Positions 50,806-60,280 of a stretch of 64,000 nucleotides of DNA are shown here, one piece after another. Origin of the DNA: Pseudomonas sp. R5-89-07 (GTDB lineage: Bacteria; Pseudomonadota; Gammaproteobacteria; Pseudomonadales; Pseudomonadaceae); the NCBI RefSeq assembly GCF_003851685.1, contig NZ_CP027727.1, forward strand, positions 2,232,001-2,296,000, written 5' to 3'. The notes beneath the pieces are model-generated. The model was not told where the DNA came from. It saw only the letters and a program-made list of their open reading frames with translations, and ran no database searches. A program made the position numbers and the translations under genes. Numbering within the stretch: the stretch's first letter is position 1; every line of letters starts with the position of its first letter.

Positions 50806-51803
50806 GGCCGGTCCTCCAGGGTCACGATGACTTTGCCGAACTGTTCACCGGCTTCCAGGTATTGATGAGCCTTGACGATTTCGTCGAAGGCAAATCTTTT
50901 GGCGATCACCGGGGACAGACTGCCATCAACCAGGCCGCTGGAGACGAACGCCTTGCCTTGGGCAAACAGGGTGGGATCGTTGACGACTTCGTGCAGCAGA
51001 TAGCCCCGAAGCGTGAGGCTTTTTCCCAACACGGTGAATAGAGGGAAGGGCGAGGGTTCGCTGCTCAGCGCCCCGTACTCGATGATGATGCCGCCGCGAC
51101 GGGTGGCGTCCGCCAGTGGCTCGATAGCCGGGCCGCCCACGGGATCAAAGACAACCCGAGCGCCATTTCCGGACGTAATCTGCGCGACACGTGAGGCCAA
51201 GTCCTCTTCGCCGCTGACAATCACATGGACAGCACCGGCGGCCAGCAATTTGCGCACTTTCTGCTCGCCACGCGTCACTGCGATAGGGATCGCCCCTACC
51301 CGGTTGGCGATCTGGATGGCGGCCAGGCCTACGCTGCTCGATGCCGCGGTTATCAGCACGAAGTCCCCTGCGACCAGCCCGGCCACGGGCAACAGCGCAC
51401 CCCAGGCCGTGAGGTATTGCATCCAGATGCCAGCGGCCTGCTCCATGCTGAGTGTGTCGGGATGCCGGACCAGCATTGCCGCCGGCACTACGGCCTGCTC
51501 AGCGTAGGTTCCCCATTGAGCAATGCTGGAAGGAGGAACCAGGCTGACCGGATCACCAACATCGAAGTCGCGAACGGCGTCACCGACGGCTTCGACAATT
51601 CCTGCCGCTTCATACCCCAGTCGGCTGGGAAACTCAGCCTGTTCAAGATATTGGCCGCGCCTGAACATTGATTCGGCGCGGTTCAGGCCTATGGCTTTTA
51701 CGCGTATGCGGACCTCATCAGGGCCTGGCTGGGGGACCGGTAGATCTTCGATCTGCAGAACCTCTGGATCACCATACTCATGGAATCGAACGACACGTGT
51801 CAT
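50802..51803 (-). CDS. Zinc-independent quinone oxidoreductase (MDR alcohol dehydrogenase family)
   Basis: 333 residues. GroES-like N-terminal domain (VRFHEYGDPEVLQIEDLPVPQPGPDEVRIRVKAIGLNRAESMFRRGQYL), ADH-type Rossmann core (DFVLITAASSSVGLAAIQIANRVGAIPIAV), and QOR-like GARVVFDPVGGPAI. No zinc-ligand Cys cluster is present, so it is a QOR-type NADPH reductase for quinones or enones. Probably co-transcribed with the MFS exporter, perhaps handling a reactive compound that the pumps also remove. Confidence 0.9.
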   Translation of the reverse strand: MTRVVRFHEYGDPEVLQIEDLPVPQPGPDEVRIRVKAIGLNRAESMFRRGQYLEQAEFPSRLGYEAAGIVEAVGDAVRDFDVGDPVSLVPPSSIAQWGTYAEQAVVPAAMLVRHPDTLSMEQAAGIWMQYLTAWGALLPVAGLVAGDFVLITAASSSVGLAAIQIANRVGAIPIAVTRGEQKVRKLLAAGAVHVIVSGEEDLASRVAQITSGNGARVVFDPVGGPAIEPLADATRRGGIIIEYGALSSEPSPFPLFTVLGKSLTLRGYLLHEVVNDPTLFAQGKAFVSSGLVDGSLSPVIAKRFAFDEIVKAHQYLEAGEQFGKVIVTLEDRP

Positions 51804-51881
51804 GGCATTTCTCGCAAGGATTAGGAACGTTTGCAGTCTAGAGGCGCGTCCAATACAGAAAAACGCGCTGGAGTTCCGGTG

Positions 51882-54800
51882 TTAACGGATATATGTGTCC
51901 GCAATGGGAATCGATTGGCGTTGGGGTAGCCGGCGGCCGATGCTGCGAACCAGCACGTAGAAGACGGGGGTGAAGAGCAGTCCGAATGCGGTCACGCCCA
52001 GCATGCCGAAGAACACCGCGACGCCCATTGCCTGGCGCATTTCCGCTCCGGCGCCGGTGGAAATCACCAGGGGTACCACGCCCATGATGAAGGCAATCGA
52101 GGTCATCAGGATCGGTCGAAGTCTCAGCTTGCTGGCCTCCCAGGCAGCGCCAAGGGGGGCATGCCCCTGGCTTTCCAGATGCCTTGCAAACTCGACAATC
52201 AGGATGGCGTTCTTCGACGCCAGTCCCACCAGCACCATCAGGCCGATCTGGGTGAAGATGTTGTTATCGCCCCCGGTCAGCCATACCCCTGCCAAGGCCG
52301 AGAGCACACCCATCGGCACGATCAGGATCACCGCCAGCGGCAACAAAAGGCTTTCGTACAGTGCCGCCAGCACCAGGAATACCAGTACCGTGCTAACTGC
52401 GAGTACCCAGCCGGTTGCGTCACCGGCCAGCCGCTGCTGATAGGTCAGATCGGTCCATTCCATGCGTATACCCTGAGGCAGAGTCTGCCTGGCGATGCGC
52501 TCAATGGCTGCTTCTGCCTGGCCCGAGGAGTAACCAGGCGCGGGTGCGCCGTTGACGTCCGCCGCGGTAAAGGCGTTGTAATGCACGACCATTTCCGGCC
52601 CGTAGCCGGGATCGACCGACAACAACGTCGACAGGGGCACCATGGCACCGTATGCATTGCGTACCTTCAAGCGCGTAATATCTTCCGGGTTGGCCCTGAA
52701 GGGGGCGTCGGCCTGCGCACGAACCTGGTAGACACGTCCGAAAAGGTTGAAATCATTGACGTACAAGGACCCCAGGTAAATCTGCAGGGTTTCGAACACG
52801 TCGGTCACTGACACGCCCAGTTGCTTGGCTTTGACCCGGTCAAGATCGACGTCCAGTTGGGGCACGTTTATCTGATAGCTGGAGAACAGCGGGCCTAACT
52901 CCGGCGCTTTGGCAGCCTCGGTCATGAAGGCTTTGACCGCGCTATCGAGGGCAACATAACCCAGGCTGGCGCGGTCCTCGATCTGCAGTTTGAATCCACC
53001 AAGTGTTCCCAGACCCAGAACGGGGGGCGGCGGGAAGACCGCTGTGAAGGACTGCGCAATCTTGCTGAATTCGCCATTGAGGTCCGCCGCGATACGGCTC
53101 GCCCCCAACGCCTCGCCGGAGCGTTCGACAAAGGGTTTGAGGATCACAAAAATGATCCCCGAACTGGAAGAGTTCATCAGGCCGTTGACGGACATTCCAG
53201 GAAACTCAAGGGTATGGGCAACGCCAGGATGCTTGAGCGCGATATCGTTCATATGCTGAATGACCTGCTCGGTACGATCCAGCGAGGCTCCGGCGGGCAG
53301 TTGGGCGAAACCTACCAGGAACTCCTTGTCCTGGGCCGGAACGAACCCCGTCGGCAACGTGTGGCTGAGCCATGCGCAGGCACACAGCAGAACGCCAAAT
53401 AACGCCAACGTCCTGCCCTTGTGTGCCAGGACACCCTGTACGCCGGCGCCATAGCGGTCCTCGGCGTGCTTGAACCAACGATTGAAACCCTTGAAGAAAC
53501 GCCCCATAACTTTGTCTATCGCGCGCTCCAGCCGATCCTTCGGGGCTCCGTGTGGCTTGAGCAGCAGGGCGCACAGGGCGGGGGAAAGCGTCAACGAATT
53601 GAACGCCGAGATCACCGTGGAAATGGCGATGGTCAAAGCGAACTGGCGGTAGAACCCGCCGGAGAGACCGGGCATGAACGCTAATGGAATGAATACGCAA
53701 ACCAGCGTAAGGGTGATGGCAATGATCGGTTTGCTGACTTCTGCCATGGCCTGGTGAGTCGCCAGGTGGGGGGACAACCCCTGGCTGATATTGCGCTCGA
53801 CATTTTCCACCACCACGATCGCGTCATCAACGACGATACCGATTGCCAAGACAAGGCCAAACAGCGACAGAGCATTGATGGAAAATCCGAACGCCAGCAA
53901 GAACGCCAGTGTGCCGACGATGGAGATGGGCACGGCGAGCAATGGAATGACCGAGGCACGCCAGGTCTGCAGGAACACGATGACGACCAGCACGACCAGC
54001 ACGATGGCTTCGAACAGGGTACTGATCACCGCATTGATGCTGGAACGAACGAACTGAGTCGGATCGAAGACGATTTTGTAATCGACGCCTGCCGGCATAT
54101 CGGCCTTGGCCTCAGCCATGATCTGCCGGGCACGGGCAGAGATGTCCAGCGCGTTGCCGCCCGCCATCTGGAACACCCCGAAGCCCACCGCCGGTTGCCC
54201 GTCAACCAGCGAGCGGAGCGCGTAGGTTGACGCCGCCAATTCGATCCGGGCCACGTCGCGCAAATACGTAACGCCTCCATCCGGGACGGTCTTGACCACG
54301 ATATTGCCGAATTCCTCTTCGGTTTTCAGCCGACCCTTAGCGTTGACCGAGAGCTGCAGCGGGACGCCAGCGCTCATCGGCGAAGCGCCTATGACGCCGG
54401 CTGCGACCTGAATGTTCTGTTCTCGAATGGCCTGTACCACCTCGCCGGCGGTAAGGCCTCGCTGTACCACGCTGTCGGGGTCGATCCAGATACGCATGGC
54501 GTAATCGCCGCCGCCCCAGATGCGTACTTCGCCGACGCCTGGGATGCGTTCAAGCTGGCTCTTGATGTTCAAGATGCCGTAGTTGCGCAGGTAGTTGGCG
54601 TCGTATTCATTATTGGGTGACACCAGGTGAATCGCCAGGGTCTGGGTCGATGACGACTTGCTGGTGGTGACGCCCAGGTTCAACACGTCGGCAGGCAGAC
54701 GTGGCAGTGCCTCGGAGACGCGGTTCTGCACCAGTTGCTGAGCCTTGTCGGGATCGGTACCCAGGGCGAACGTCACGTTGATCGCCAAGGTGCCATCGCT

Positions 54801-55058
54801 GTTGGCCTGGGATTGCATGTACAGCATGCCTTCCACGCCGTTGATGCGTTCTTCCAGTGGCGCGGCAACGCTTTCAGCCACTACCTTGGGGTTGGCGCCT
54901 GGGTACTGTGCGTTTACCACGATCAACGGCGGCACCACATCGGGGTACTCCGACACCGGCAGCCGCGTCAGCGCCAGCACGCCGGCCAGCAACACGAGCG
55001 CACTGAGAACACCAGAAAAAATCGGACGGTCGATGAAGAATCCGGAAATATTCATCAT
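51882..55058 (-). CDS. RND efflux pump, inner-membrane permease (HAE1, MexB/AcrB-like)
   Basis: 1058 residues, canonical HAE1 architecture with 12 membrane helices. MMNISGFFIDRPIFSGVLSALVLLAGVLALTRLPVSEYPDVVPP at the N-terminus, the TM4 proton-relay pair VLAIGIVVDDAIVVVENVERN and TM10-TM12 blocks (FTQIGLMVLVGLASKNAILIVEFA). Sequence is closest in style to MexF/TtgB-like hydrophobic-compound pumps. Overlaps the adaptor stop by four bases. No outer membrane factor gene is adjacent, so it must borrow one such as OprM. Confidence 0.95.
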   Translation of the reverse strand: MMNISGFFIDRPIFSGVLSALVLLAGVLALTRLPVSEYPDVVPPLIVVNAQYPGANPKVVAESVAAPLEERINGVEGMLYMQSQANSDGTLAINVTFALGTDPDKAQQLVQNRVSEALPRLPADVLNLGVTTSKSSSTQTLAIHLVSPNNEYDANYLRNYGILNIKSQLERIPGVGEVRIWGGGDYAMRIWIDPDSVVQRGLTAGEVVQAIREQNIQVAAGVIGASPMSAGVPLQLSVNAKGRLKTEEEFGNIVVKTVPDGGVTYLRDVARIELAASTYALRSLVDGQPAVGFGVFQMAGGNALDISARARQIMAEAKADMPAGVDYKIVFDPTQFVRSSINAVISTLFEAIVLVVLVVIVFLQTWRASVIPLLAVPISIVGTLAFLLAFGFSINALSLFGLVLAIGIVVDDAIVVVENVERNISQGLSPHLATHQAMAEVSKPIIAITLTLVCVFIPLAFMPGLSGGFYRQFALTIAISTVISAFNSLTLSPALCALLLKPHGAPKDRLERAIDKVMGRFFKGFNRWFKHAEDRYGAGVQGVLAHKGRTLALFGVLLCACAWLSHTLPTGFVPAQDKEFLVGFAQLPAGASLDRTEQVIQHMNDIALKHPGVAHTLEFPGMSVNGLMNSSSSGIIFVILKPFVERSGEALGASRIAADLNGEFSKIAQSFTAVFPPPPVLGLGTLGGFKLQIEDRASLGYVALDSAVKAFMTEAAKAPELGPLFSSYQINVPQLDVDLDRVKAKQLGVSVTDVFETLQIYLGSLYVNDFNLFGRVYQVRAQADAPFRANPEDITRLKVRNAYGAMVPLSTLLSVDPGYGPEMVVHYNAFTAADVNGAPAPGYSSGQAEAAIERIARQTLPQGIRMEWTDLTYQQRLAGDATGWVLAVSTVLVFLVLAALYESLLLPLAVILIVPMGVLSALAGVWLTGGDNNIFTQIGLMVLVGLASKNAILIVEFARHLESQGHAPLGAAWEASKLRLRPILMTSIAFIMGVVPLVISTGAGAEMRQAMGVAVFFGMLGVTAFGLLFTPVFYVLVRSIGRRLPQRQSIPIADTYIR

Positions 55059-56221
55059 TGCTGCGCCTGTGGTTGTGACGGCATGCGTACCGGAGCAACG
55101 CGGGTGCCCGGCGTCGCCAGGTGCAAGGAACTCACGATGACTTGCTCCTCGGGCTCAATGCCCTGGTCGATGACGCGTAGCGCGCCCTGGCGTATCCCGG
55201 GCTTGACCTGCCGGTACTGGACGCGGTCATCGGCATCGACCACCAGCACGTACTTTTTGTCCTGATCGGTGCCGATGGCGCTGTCGTCAACCAGGGTCGC
55301 GGTGTGGCTGGCACTGCCTGGCAGCAGGACCCTGGCAAACAAGCCAGGGCGCAGCTCCCCGTTGCTATTGTCGAAACTTGCCCTGACCCGGATCGTGGCT
55401 GAGCGGGTGTCCAGTCGGTTGTCCAGGGAGCTCAGGTTGCCTTTGCGCGGATAGCCATTTTCATGGGCCAAGCCGAGCATGACGGGGACCGGGTCGTCCG
55501 CCGGGCGGTTGCCCAGATAGCGCAGGAAGGTTTGTTCATCCACATCGAAGTCAGCGTAGATTGGCGAAATCGACACCAGGTTTGTCAGCGCGGTGGAGCG
55601 TTCGCCCACGTCAACGATATTTCCCGGCGTGACCTCCACGCGTGAAGCTCGACCGTCAAACGGCGCGAGAATGCGGGTGTGTTCCAAGTCTAATCTTGCC
55701 AACTCTACCCTGGCCTGGGCTTCATTGACCCTGGCCTGTGCTTCGCTGGCGCTCTGTACGCGCTTGTCCAGGTCGGTTTTTGCGATGGCATTGCTGGTAA
55801 TCAGATGCTCGTAGCGCTGGAGCTCTTTCTGGGCAAACAGTCCCATCGACCTGGCAGCCACGAGCGCAGCTTGGGCTTGTTGCAGCGTGGCGGCATAAGG
55901 GCGAGGGTCAATCTCGAACATCAGGTCGCCTTTGCGAAGCAGCGCGCCATCCTTGAAGTGCACGCTGATCAGCGTACCGGCCACTAAAGGCTTTATGACC
56001 ACGGTGTCGGTAGCGACCAAGCGGCCAGTGTAGCTTTGCCAATCGACGACATCCCGGGTCAAGGCCGTCATCACTTGCACCTGTGGCAACGGTGGGGGGG
56101 CGGCTGTCGCCTGGGCAACCGGCGATCGCATGCTGATGGCGACACCGGCAAGTGCCAGCAGCACCAATGCGCCCAGTGCCCAAGCGGGCACGCCGGCCCA
56201 TTTGCGAATAAACGATGACAT
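55055..56221 (-). CDS. RND periplasmic adaptor (MexE/AcrA-like)
   Basis: 388 residues from the ATG at 56221, nine bases after AAGG; the ATG nine bases upstream touches that site. A single N-terminal signal anchor (WALGALVLLALAGVAISM) without a lipobox, then lipoyl halves (LVAGTLISVHFKDGALLRKGDLMFEIDPRPYAATLQQAQAAL and LAPFDGRASRVEVTPGNIVDVGE), a coiled-coil hairpin and beta-barrel (FLRYLGNRPADDPVPVMLGL). Ends GIEPEEQVIVSSLHLATPGTRVAP. Pairs with the downstream pump. Confidence 0.92.
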   Translation of the reverse strand: MSSFIRKWAGVPAWALGALVLLALAGVAISMRSPVAQATAAPPPLPQVQVMTALTRDVVDWQSYTGRLVATDTVVIKPLVAGTLISVHFKDGALLRKGDLMFEIDPRPYAATLQQAQAALVAARSMGLFAQKELQRYEHLITSNAIAKTDLDKRVQSASEAQARVNEAQARVELARLDLEHTRILAPFDGRASRVEVTPGNIVDVGERSTALTNLVSISPIYADFDVDEQTFLRYLGNRPADDPVPVMLGLAHENGYPRKGNLSSLDNRLDTRSATIRVRASFDNSNGELRPGLFARVLLPGSASHTATLVDDSAIGTDQDKKYVLVVDADDRVQYRQVKPGIRQGALRVIDQGIEPEEQVIVSSLHLATPGTRVAPVRMPSQPQAQQ

Positions 56222-56248
56222 GGCAAGCATCCTTTCTAATGAAAAAAT

Positions 56249-57397
56249 TCAGACCTGGGGCACACTCAATGGCCGCTCCATCGGCTTGGCCTTGCCCCAG
56301 CGCCGCATGACAGGCTGCTCAACGAAGACAAACAGCAGCCAGCCACCCAGGAGTGACAGATAGAACGTGGCGGCAAGAATGAGAGACGCCGGTACAACGG
56401 AAAAACGTTGTCCGTCCAACAATGAGGTCACGCACATCATGATCAGCAGGTGGATCATGTAGAAGCCGAACGAAATTTCCCCCAGCCAGACCATCAGCGG
56501 ATGACGAAACCAGGACTTGCGTTGCGCAACATCGGCAGCAGCCAGGCTGGTGATCAGTAAGGCAATCGGGACCACGGTCGTCAGCGAAAGGCTGTACATA
56601 AAAGGCACTTCCCCTGCGAGGCAGTAGGCTACCGTCGCCAATGCCAGGGCCGGTGCCAACGGAATGGCAATCCAGCGGCCGGCCATCAGGATCCGCGCCA
56701 TCAACATGCCGAGCACGAACTCGAATAGCCTGAGCGGCGGAAAGTAGTAGGCCAACCACCACTGATTCAGAGAGATCGGGTATTCGACGATCTGCGGCGT
56801 ACTGTTGACGACTTCGGCGATGAGCCAGTGAGTTGCGGCCATCGTGCAGACGGTCAGGCCGGCGGTCAGCCAGAGCCGGTCCTCCGGGACCTTCCACAAC
56901 GCGCGCAAGAGAAACGGGAATGCCAGGTAGAACGTCAATTCACAGCACAGCGACCAGGACGGCCCGTTGACACTCAGGAATACCGACATGTCCGGCACCC
57001 AGGCATGGACTAGCAGTAAGTTGGGCAGCCAGGCGCTGACGGCCGTCAGCGGTACGGCGAACACGATCATCGCCAGGACGAAGGTGACCACATGGTTGGG
57101 ATAGATCTTCACCAGGCGCCGGCGCCAGAACGCCCCGAGCGTATCGTTCCTGCGGGCCGACCAAGTGATGACGAAGCCACTGAGCACGAAGAAAAACGAG
57201 ACGCCAATCCAGCCGCCTACACTGAACAGGCGCTGGAAGCGGGCGATGATCTCTTGATCGGCAAACGGATTGAAGCCGATGATCTTGGTCAGTGAGGCAT
57301 GGAAGAAGAACACCAGGGCAGCCGCGACAAATCGAAACCCCGTCAGGGAGTCCAGGCGCACGTTTGCATAGCTGTGGTACAGGCGTGAATGCGTCAT
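56249..57397 (-). CDS. Membrane acyltransferase, family 3 (OafA/NodX type)
   Basis: 382 residues from the ATG at 57397 (AAAGG upstream), with ~10 membrane helices. RLDSLTGFRFVAAALVFFFHASL contains the catalytic His of Acyl_transf_3 proteins; GGWIGVSFFFVLSGFVITWSARR and SWSLCCELTFYLAFPFLL are family blocks. Such enzymes O-acetylate or succinylate sugars, antibiotics or surface polymers in the inner membrane. It begins the acyltransferase-adaptor-pump operon (27-base gap), an unusual combination. Confidence 0.9.
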   Translation of the reverse strand: MTHSRLYHSYANVRLDSLTGFRFVAAALVFFFHASLTKIIGFNPFADQEIIARFQRLFSVGGWIGVSFFFVLSGFVITWSARRNDTLGAFWRRRLVKIYPNHVVTFVLAMIVFAVPLTAVSAWLPNLLLVHAWVPDMSVFLSVNGPSWSLCCELTFYLAFPFLLRALWKVPEDRLWLTAGLTVCTMAATHWLIAEVVNSTPQIVEYPISLNQWWLAYYFPPLRLFEFVLGMLMARILMAGRWIAIPLAPALALATVAYCLAGEVPFMYSLSLTTVVPIALLITSLAAADVAQRKSWFRHPLMVWLGEISFGFYMIHLLIMMCVTSLLDGQRFSVVPASLILAATFYLSLLGGWLLFVFVEQPVMRRWGKAKPMERPLSVPQV

Positions 57398-57512
57398 GAG
57401 TCGATACCTTTCAATAAAGAACATGGCACGGTCGGAAGCCGAAGTGCCTGCTCAATTCCATGGGGCAGGTAGCCAAAACAAAGCTGGACAACTCAAACTG
57501 CATTCGCATGAA

Positions 57513-57532
57513 GGCCGGCTTTCACGCCGGTC
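57513..57532 (-). terminator. Hairpin after the serine hydrolase gene
   Basis: GGCCGGC (57513-57519) / GCCGGTC (57526-57532) with a six-base loop, one G-T pair. It lies 40 bases after the serine hydrolase stop on the minus strand, and reads AAAAGACCGGC...GCCGGCCTT there, the usual form of Pseudomonas terminators although the T-tract is short. Confidence 0.5.
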
Positions 57533-57571
57533 TTTTCATCATGGGCTCCTTAACGCGGCGCGAGACTTACT

Positions 57572-58756
57572 TCAGTCAGCGCCATAAACGGCATTGCACA
57601 GATCGACGGTGAACTGCCCGAACATCCCTTCGAAGGCGGTGTTGGTGAACGCCACCACAGTGATCTGCTGCACCGGATCGACAAACCAGGAGTGCCCGTA
57701 AGCCCCGCCCAGTCGCCAGGTGCCGACGGACTCCGGTGATTGTGCCGCCGCAGGGTCAGCCAGCACGGTGAACCCCAGGCCGAAACCACGCCCAGGCCAA
57801 TTGGCGAGCGCCAGGCTGCCGGTCTGGACGGTGCCCATTTCCTTCGCCAGGCTCGCTGGCATGAGCGGCCCGCCCCCCTGGCGCAACGTTTCGAGCACCG
57901 TCAGGAATTCTTCCGCGGAGCCGATCATCCCCGAGCCTCCCGAATCATAGGCATTGCTATCGAGTGCCCGATCCGCCTCCATCCGGATGCCTGCGGTGTT
58001 CTCGAAAACCTCGATCACTTCCACGCCATTCATGCGACGAGGCGCGGGAGCGGCATTGAGGTACGCGGCCGTCAGGCGGGCGGTGTCGACGACGTTGAAA
58101 CGGGTGTCGGACAGGCCGAGTGGCTCGCACACCAGTTGATCGATCGCGTCAGCCAGACTGGTTTGGCACACGTTGGCGATGAGGGCACCCAATACGTCGG
58201 TGGCGATTGAGTAACCCCAATCAGTGCCAGGGCGATAGAGCAGCGGTGCGGTCGCCAGCCGCCGGATGTTTTCCTCCAGGGTCAGCGGCGCACGTTCAAG
58301 CCCGTCGCACACACCGGCCTGCGCATACGCGCCGCCACCCTGGGCTTCGAGAAATCCGTAGCCCAGGCCGGCCGTATGGCTGAGTAACTGGCGTACGCTG
58401 ATGGACGCGGGCGTACCGTCCGACAGGGTTGGCTGGAACTCTGGTAGCCATCGAGCGATAGGATCATCCAGGCCAATACGGCCTTGGGCAACCAAGGCCA
58501 GGGCGGCGGCCGAGGTGATAGGTTTGGTCACCGAGGAGAGCCGGAACAAGGCGTCGGTGCGCATCGGCAGGTCAGCCTCTCGGTCCGCCAGACCTGCGGC
58601 GTTGCGATAAGTGATTTCGCCACGCCGGGCAACCAGCACCACGGCGCCCACCAGGCGTTTGTCTTCGATGGCACTATTGAGGGCAGCGTCGATTCGCGCC
58701 TGCATGGGGTCAGTGGCGGTGGCGCTGGATAATTGAATGGTTTCTTTGACGGTCAT
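57572..58756 (-). CDS. Beta-lactamase-fold serine hydrolase (class C/EstB-like)
   Basis: 394 residues from the ATG at 58756 (AGGGA nine bases upstream); a longer frame runs over the LysR promoter. The SxxK motif is FRLSSVTKPI (Ser75, Lys78), the second motif is GYSI (Tyr182), and the third region is GGAYGHSWFVDP in place of KTG. No signal peptide, so cytoplasmic. The family includes esterases, D-aminopeptidases and LovD-like transacylases as well as AmpC. Divergent LysR gene 129 bases away is the likely regulator. Confidence 0.9.
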   Translation of the reverse strand: MTVKETIQLSSATATDPMQARIDAALNSAIEDKRLVGAVVLVARRGEITYRNAAGLADREADLPMRTDALFRLSSVTKPITSAAALALVAQGRIGLDDPIARWLPEFQPTLSDGTPASISVRQLLSHTAGLGYGFLEAQGGGAYAQAGVCDGLERAPLTLEENIRRLATAPLLYRPGTDWGYSIATDVLGALIANVCQTSLADAIDQLVCEPLGLSDTRFNVVDTARLTAAYLNAAPAPRRMNGVEVIEVFENTAGIRMEADRALDSNAYDSGGSGMIGSAEEFLTVLETLRQGGGPLMPASLAKEMGTVQTGSLALANWPGRGFGLGFTVLADPAAAQSPESVGTWRLGGAYGHSWFVDPVQQITVVAFTNTAFEGMFGQFTVDLCNAVYGAD

Positions 58757-58885
58757 GATCGCGATTCCCTGCTGTAATGGACGTCGCCATGCTAGGTCGC
58801 AGACGGCAGCGGAAACAGAGGCTAGAATTCCGGACACATCGGACGTTTCGTTCCGCAATCCAACGCGCAAATTCAAGGAGAAAGC

Positions 58886-59764
58886 GTGGACAACCTCAGC
58901 GGAATCTCGGTCTTCGTACAGGTCGCCGAAACGCGCAGTTTTGTCGCGGCTGGACGGCAGCTGGGCGTGTCTTCATCGGCGATCGGTAAAAGCATTGCGC
59001 GCCTGGAGCAGCGCCTGGGCGTCAGGCTGTTTCATCGCAGTACCCGCAGCATCAACCTGACGGCGGAAGGCATGCTTTTCCTGAATCGCTGCCAGCGTGT
59101 GCTCAATGAGCTGGAAGCGGCGCAGCTGGAGCTGTCGAGCACCAACAGCGAACCTCGGGGCAAACTGCGCGTGAGCCTGCCCCTGGCCGGGCAGTTTCTG
59201 TTCACCTTGTTGTCCAGCTTTGCCAAGCGATACCCGGACATCCATTTGGAACTGGACTTCAGCGATCGACTGGTGGATGTGGTGGAGGAGGGCTTCGATG
59301 CGGTGGTCAGGACCGGTGAATTGAATGACTCGCGTCTGGTGGCGCGGCGATTGAGTGCTTTTCGTTTCCTGCTGGTGGGCGCCCCGACCTATTTCCAGGC
59401 CCAGGGTACGCCCATTGACGCCAGTGACTTGAGCAATCATGACTGCCTGTTGTACCGGGTGCCCTCCACCGGCAAGCTTGAGCGTTGGCCGCTACCGGAC
59501 AAAGCCCACAACGGCGCGCAGGATCTGCGGGCGGTACTGGTCTGCAACAACATCGACATGTTGTTCAACGCTGCCATGGAGGGGCGTGGCATTGCCTGCC
59601 TGCCGGAGTTTGCCGTCAAGGCAGCGCTTGAGTCCGGCAACCTGCAGGCCGTGCTGACCGAAGAGGTCACCCGCGTCATCCACTTCAGCGTGCTGTGGCC
59701 GCCGAACCGCTTCATTACGCCCAAGCTGCGCTGTTTTGTGGACTTCATTTCCTTGCATATGTGA
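58886..59764 (+). CDS. LysR-family transcriptional regulator
   Basis: 292 residues from a GTG with AAGGAG upstream. HTH: LSGISVFVQVAETRSFVAAGRQLGVSSSAIGKSIARLEQRLGVRLFHRSTRSINLTAEG, the CrgA/AaeR-like subgroup of LysR. Effector domain follows (GKLRVSLPLAGQFLFTLLSSFAKRYPDIHLELDFSDRLVDVVEEGFDAVVRTGELNDSRLVARRL). Divergent from the serine hydrolase gene, which it probably controls. A hairpin 64 bases after its stop should end transcription. Confidence 0.92.
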   Translation: MDNLSGISVFVQVAETRSFVAAGRQLGVSSSAIGKSIARLEQRLGVRLFHRSTRSINLTAEGMLFLNRCQRVLNELEAAQLELSSTNSEPRGKLRVSLPLAGQFLFTLLSSFAKRYPDIHLELDFSDRLVDVVEEGFDAVVRTGELNDSRLVARRLSAFRFLLVGAPTYFQAQGTPIDASDLSNHDCLLYRVPSTGKLERWPLPDKAHNGAQDLRAVLVCNNIDMLFNAAMEGRGIACLPEFAVKAALESGNLQAVLTEEVTRVIHFSVLWPPNRFITPKLRCFVDFISLHM

Positions 59765-59828
59765 GCGGCAAGGGGCGCATAGTTCTTGACGTCGGCCCTG
59801 CTCCACAATGCCTTCACATACGCCGTAG

Positions 59829-59849
59829 ACCGCTCCAATGATGAGCGGT
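59829..59849 (+). terminator. Probable terminator of the LysR gene
   Basis: ACCGCTC (59829-59835), 7-base loop, GAGCGGT (59843-59849), then TCTTTCGTT. Seven-bp stem with a partly T-rich tail on the plus strand, in the gap between convergent genes. Confidence 0.6.
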
Positions 59850-59857
59850 TCTTTCGT

Positions 59858-60250
59858 TCAAAGTTGTCTTCCGATGACATTCAGCGTTCTGAGTAAGAGT
59901 TCTGCCCCGCGCCGGGTGTCCCTTTCACGTAGCAGTGACAGCAGCCCATAGAGGCTGGGGGGAGCCGCTTGTGCAGCAGTCTCGGCTTTGGCCATACGCA
60001 ACGCGTTTCCAACACTCCAGGACACGGCAGTTGTCTCCTCGAATACCCGGGCAAGTTTTTCTACCAGGGCAGCGTCAAGCAGGTCGACAAGATCGGAGAC
60101 TAGAGCAAGCGCATCGACGATGTTGTCCATGCGCCCGCCGTCGAGCAACGGTTGCAGCTTGATCAACAGCGCTTCGAGCCCGGCATTCTGGTCAGGTGAT
60201 CGGGCATTGGCTGAAGGATTGGTCGCCGATGATTGATTGAGCCCATCCAT
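59858..60250 (-). CDS. DUF1641 family protein
   Basis: 130 residues, all-helical and cytoplasmic: LEALLIKLQPLLDGGRMDNIVDALALVSDLVDLLDAALVEKLARVFEETTAVSWSVGNALRMA, then SLYGLLSLLRERDTRRGAELLLRTLNVIGRQL. DUF1641 proteins are often encoded beside sulfide:quinone-reductase-like or formate dehydrogenase genes, as here. Role unknown; probably an accessory or regulator of the partner flavoprotein. It begins 30 bases after that gene's stop. Confidence 0.82.
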   Translation of the reverse strand: MDGLNQSSATNPSANARSPDQNAGLEALLIKLQPLLDGGRMDNIVDALALVSDLVDLLDAALVEKLARVFEETTAVSWSVGNALRMAKAETAAQAAPPSLYGLLSLLRERDTRRGAELLLRTLNVIGRQL

Positions 60251-60280
60251 GATTATTGACTCCTTCCTTGTTACGCCGCC

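Noticed and set aside
58737-59060. Short frame between the serine hydrolase and LysR genes
   Set aside because: It is an out-of-frame reading over the LysR start; the LysR frame has the good ribosome site and HTH.
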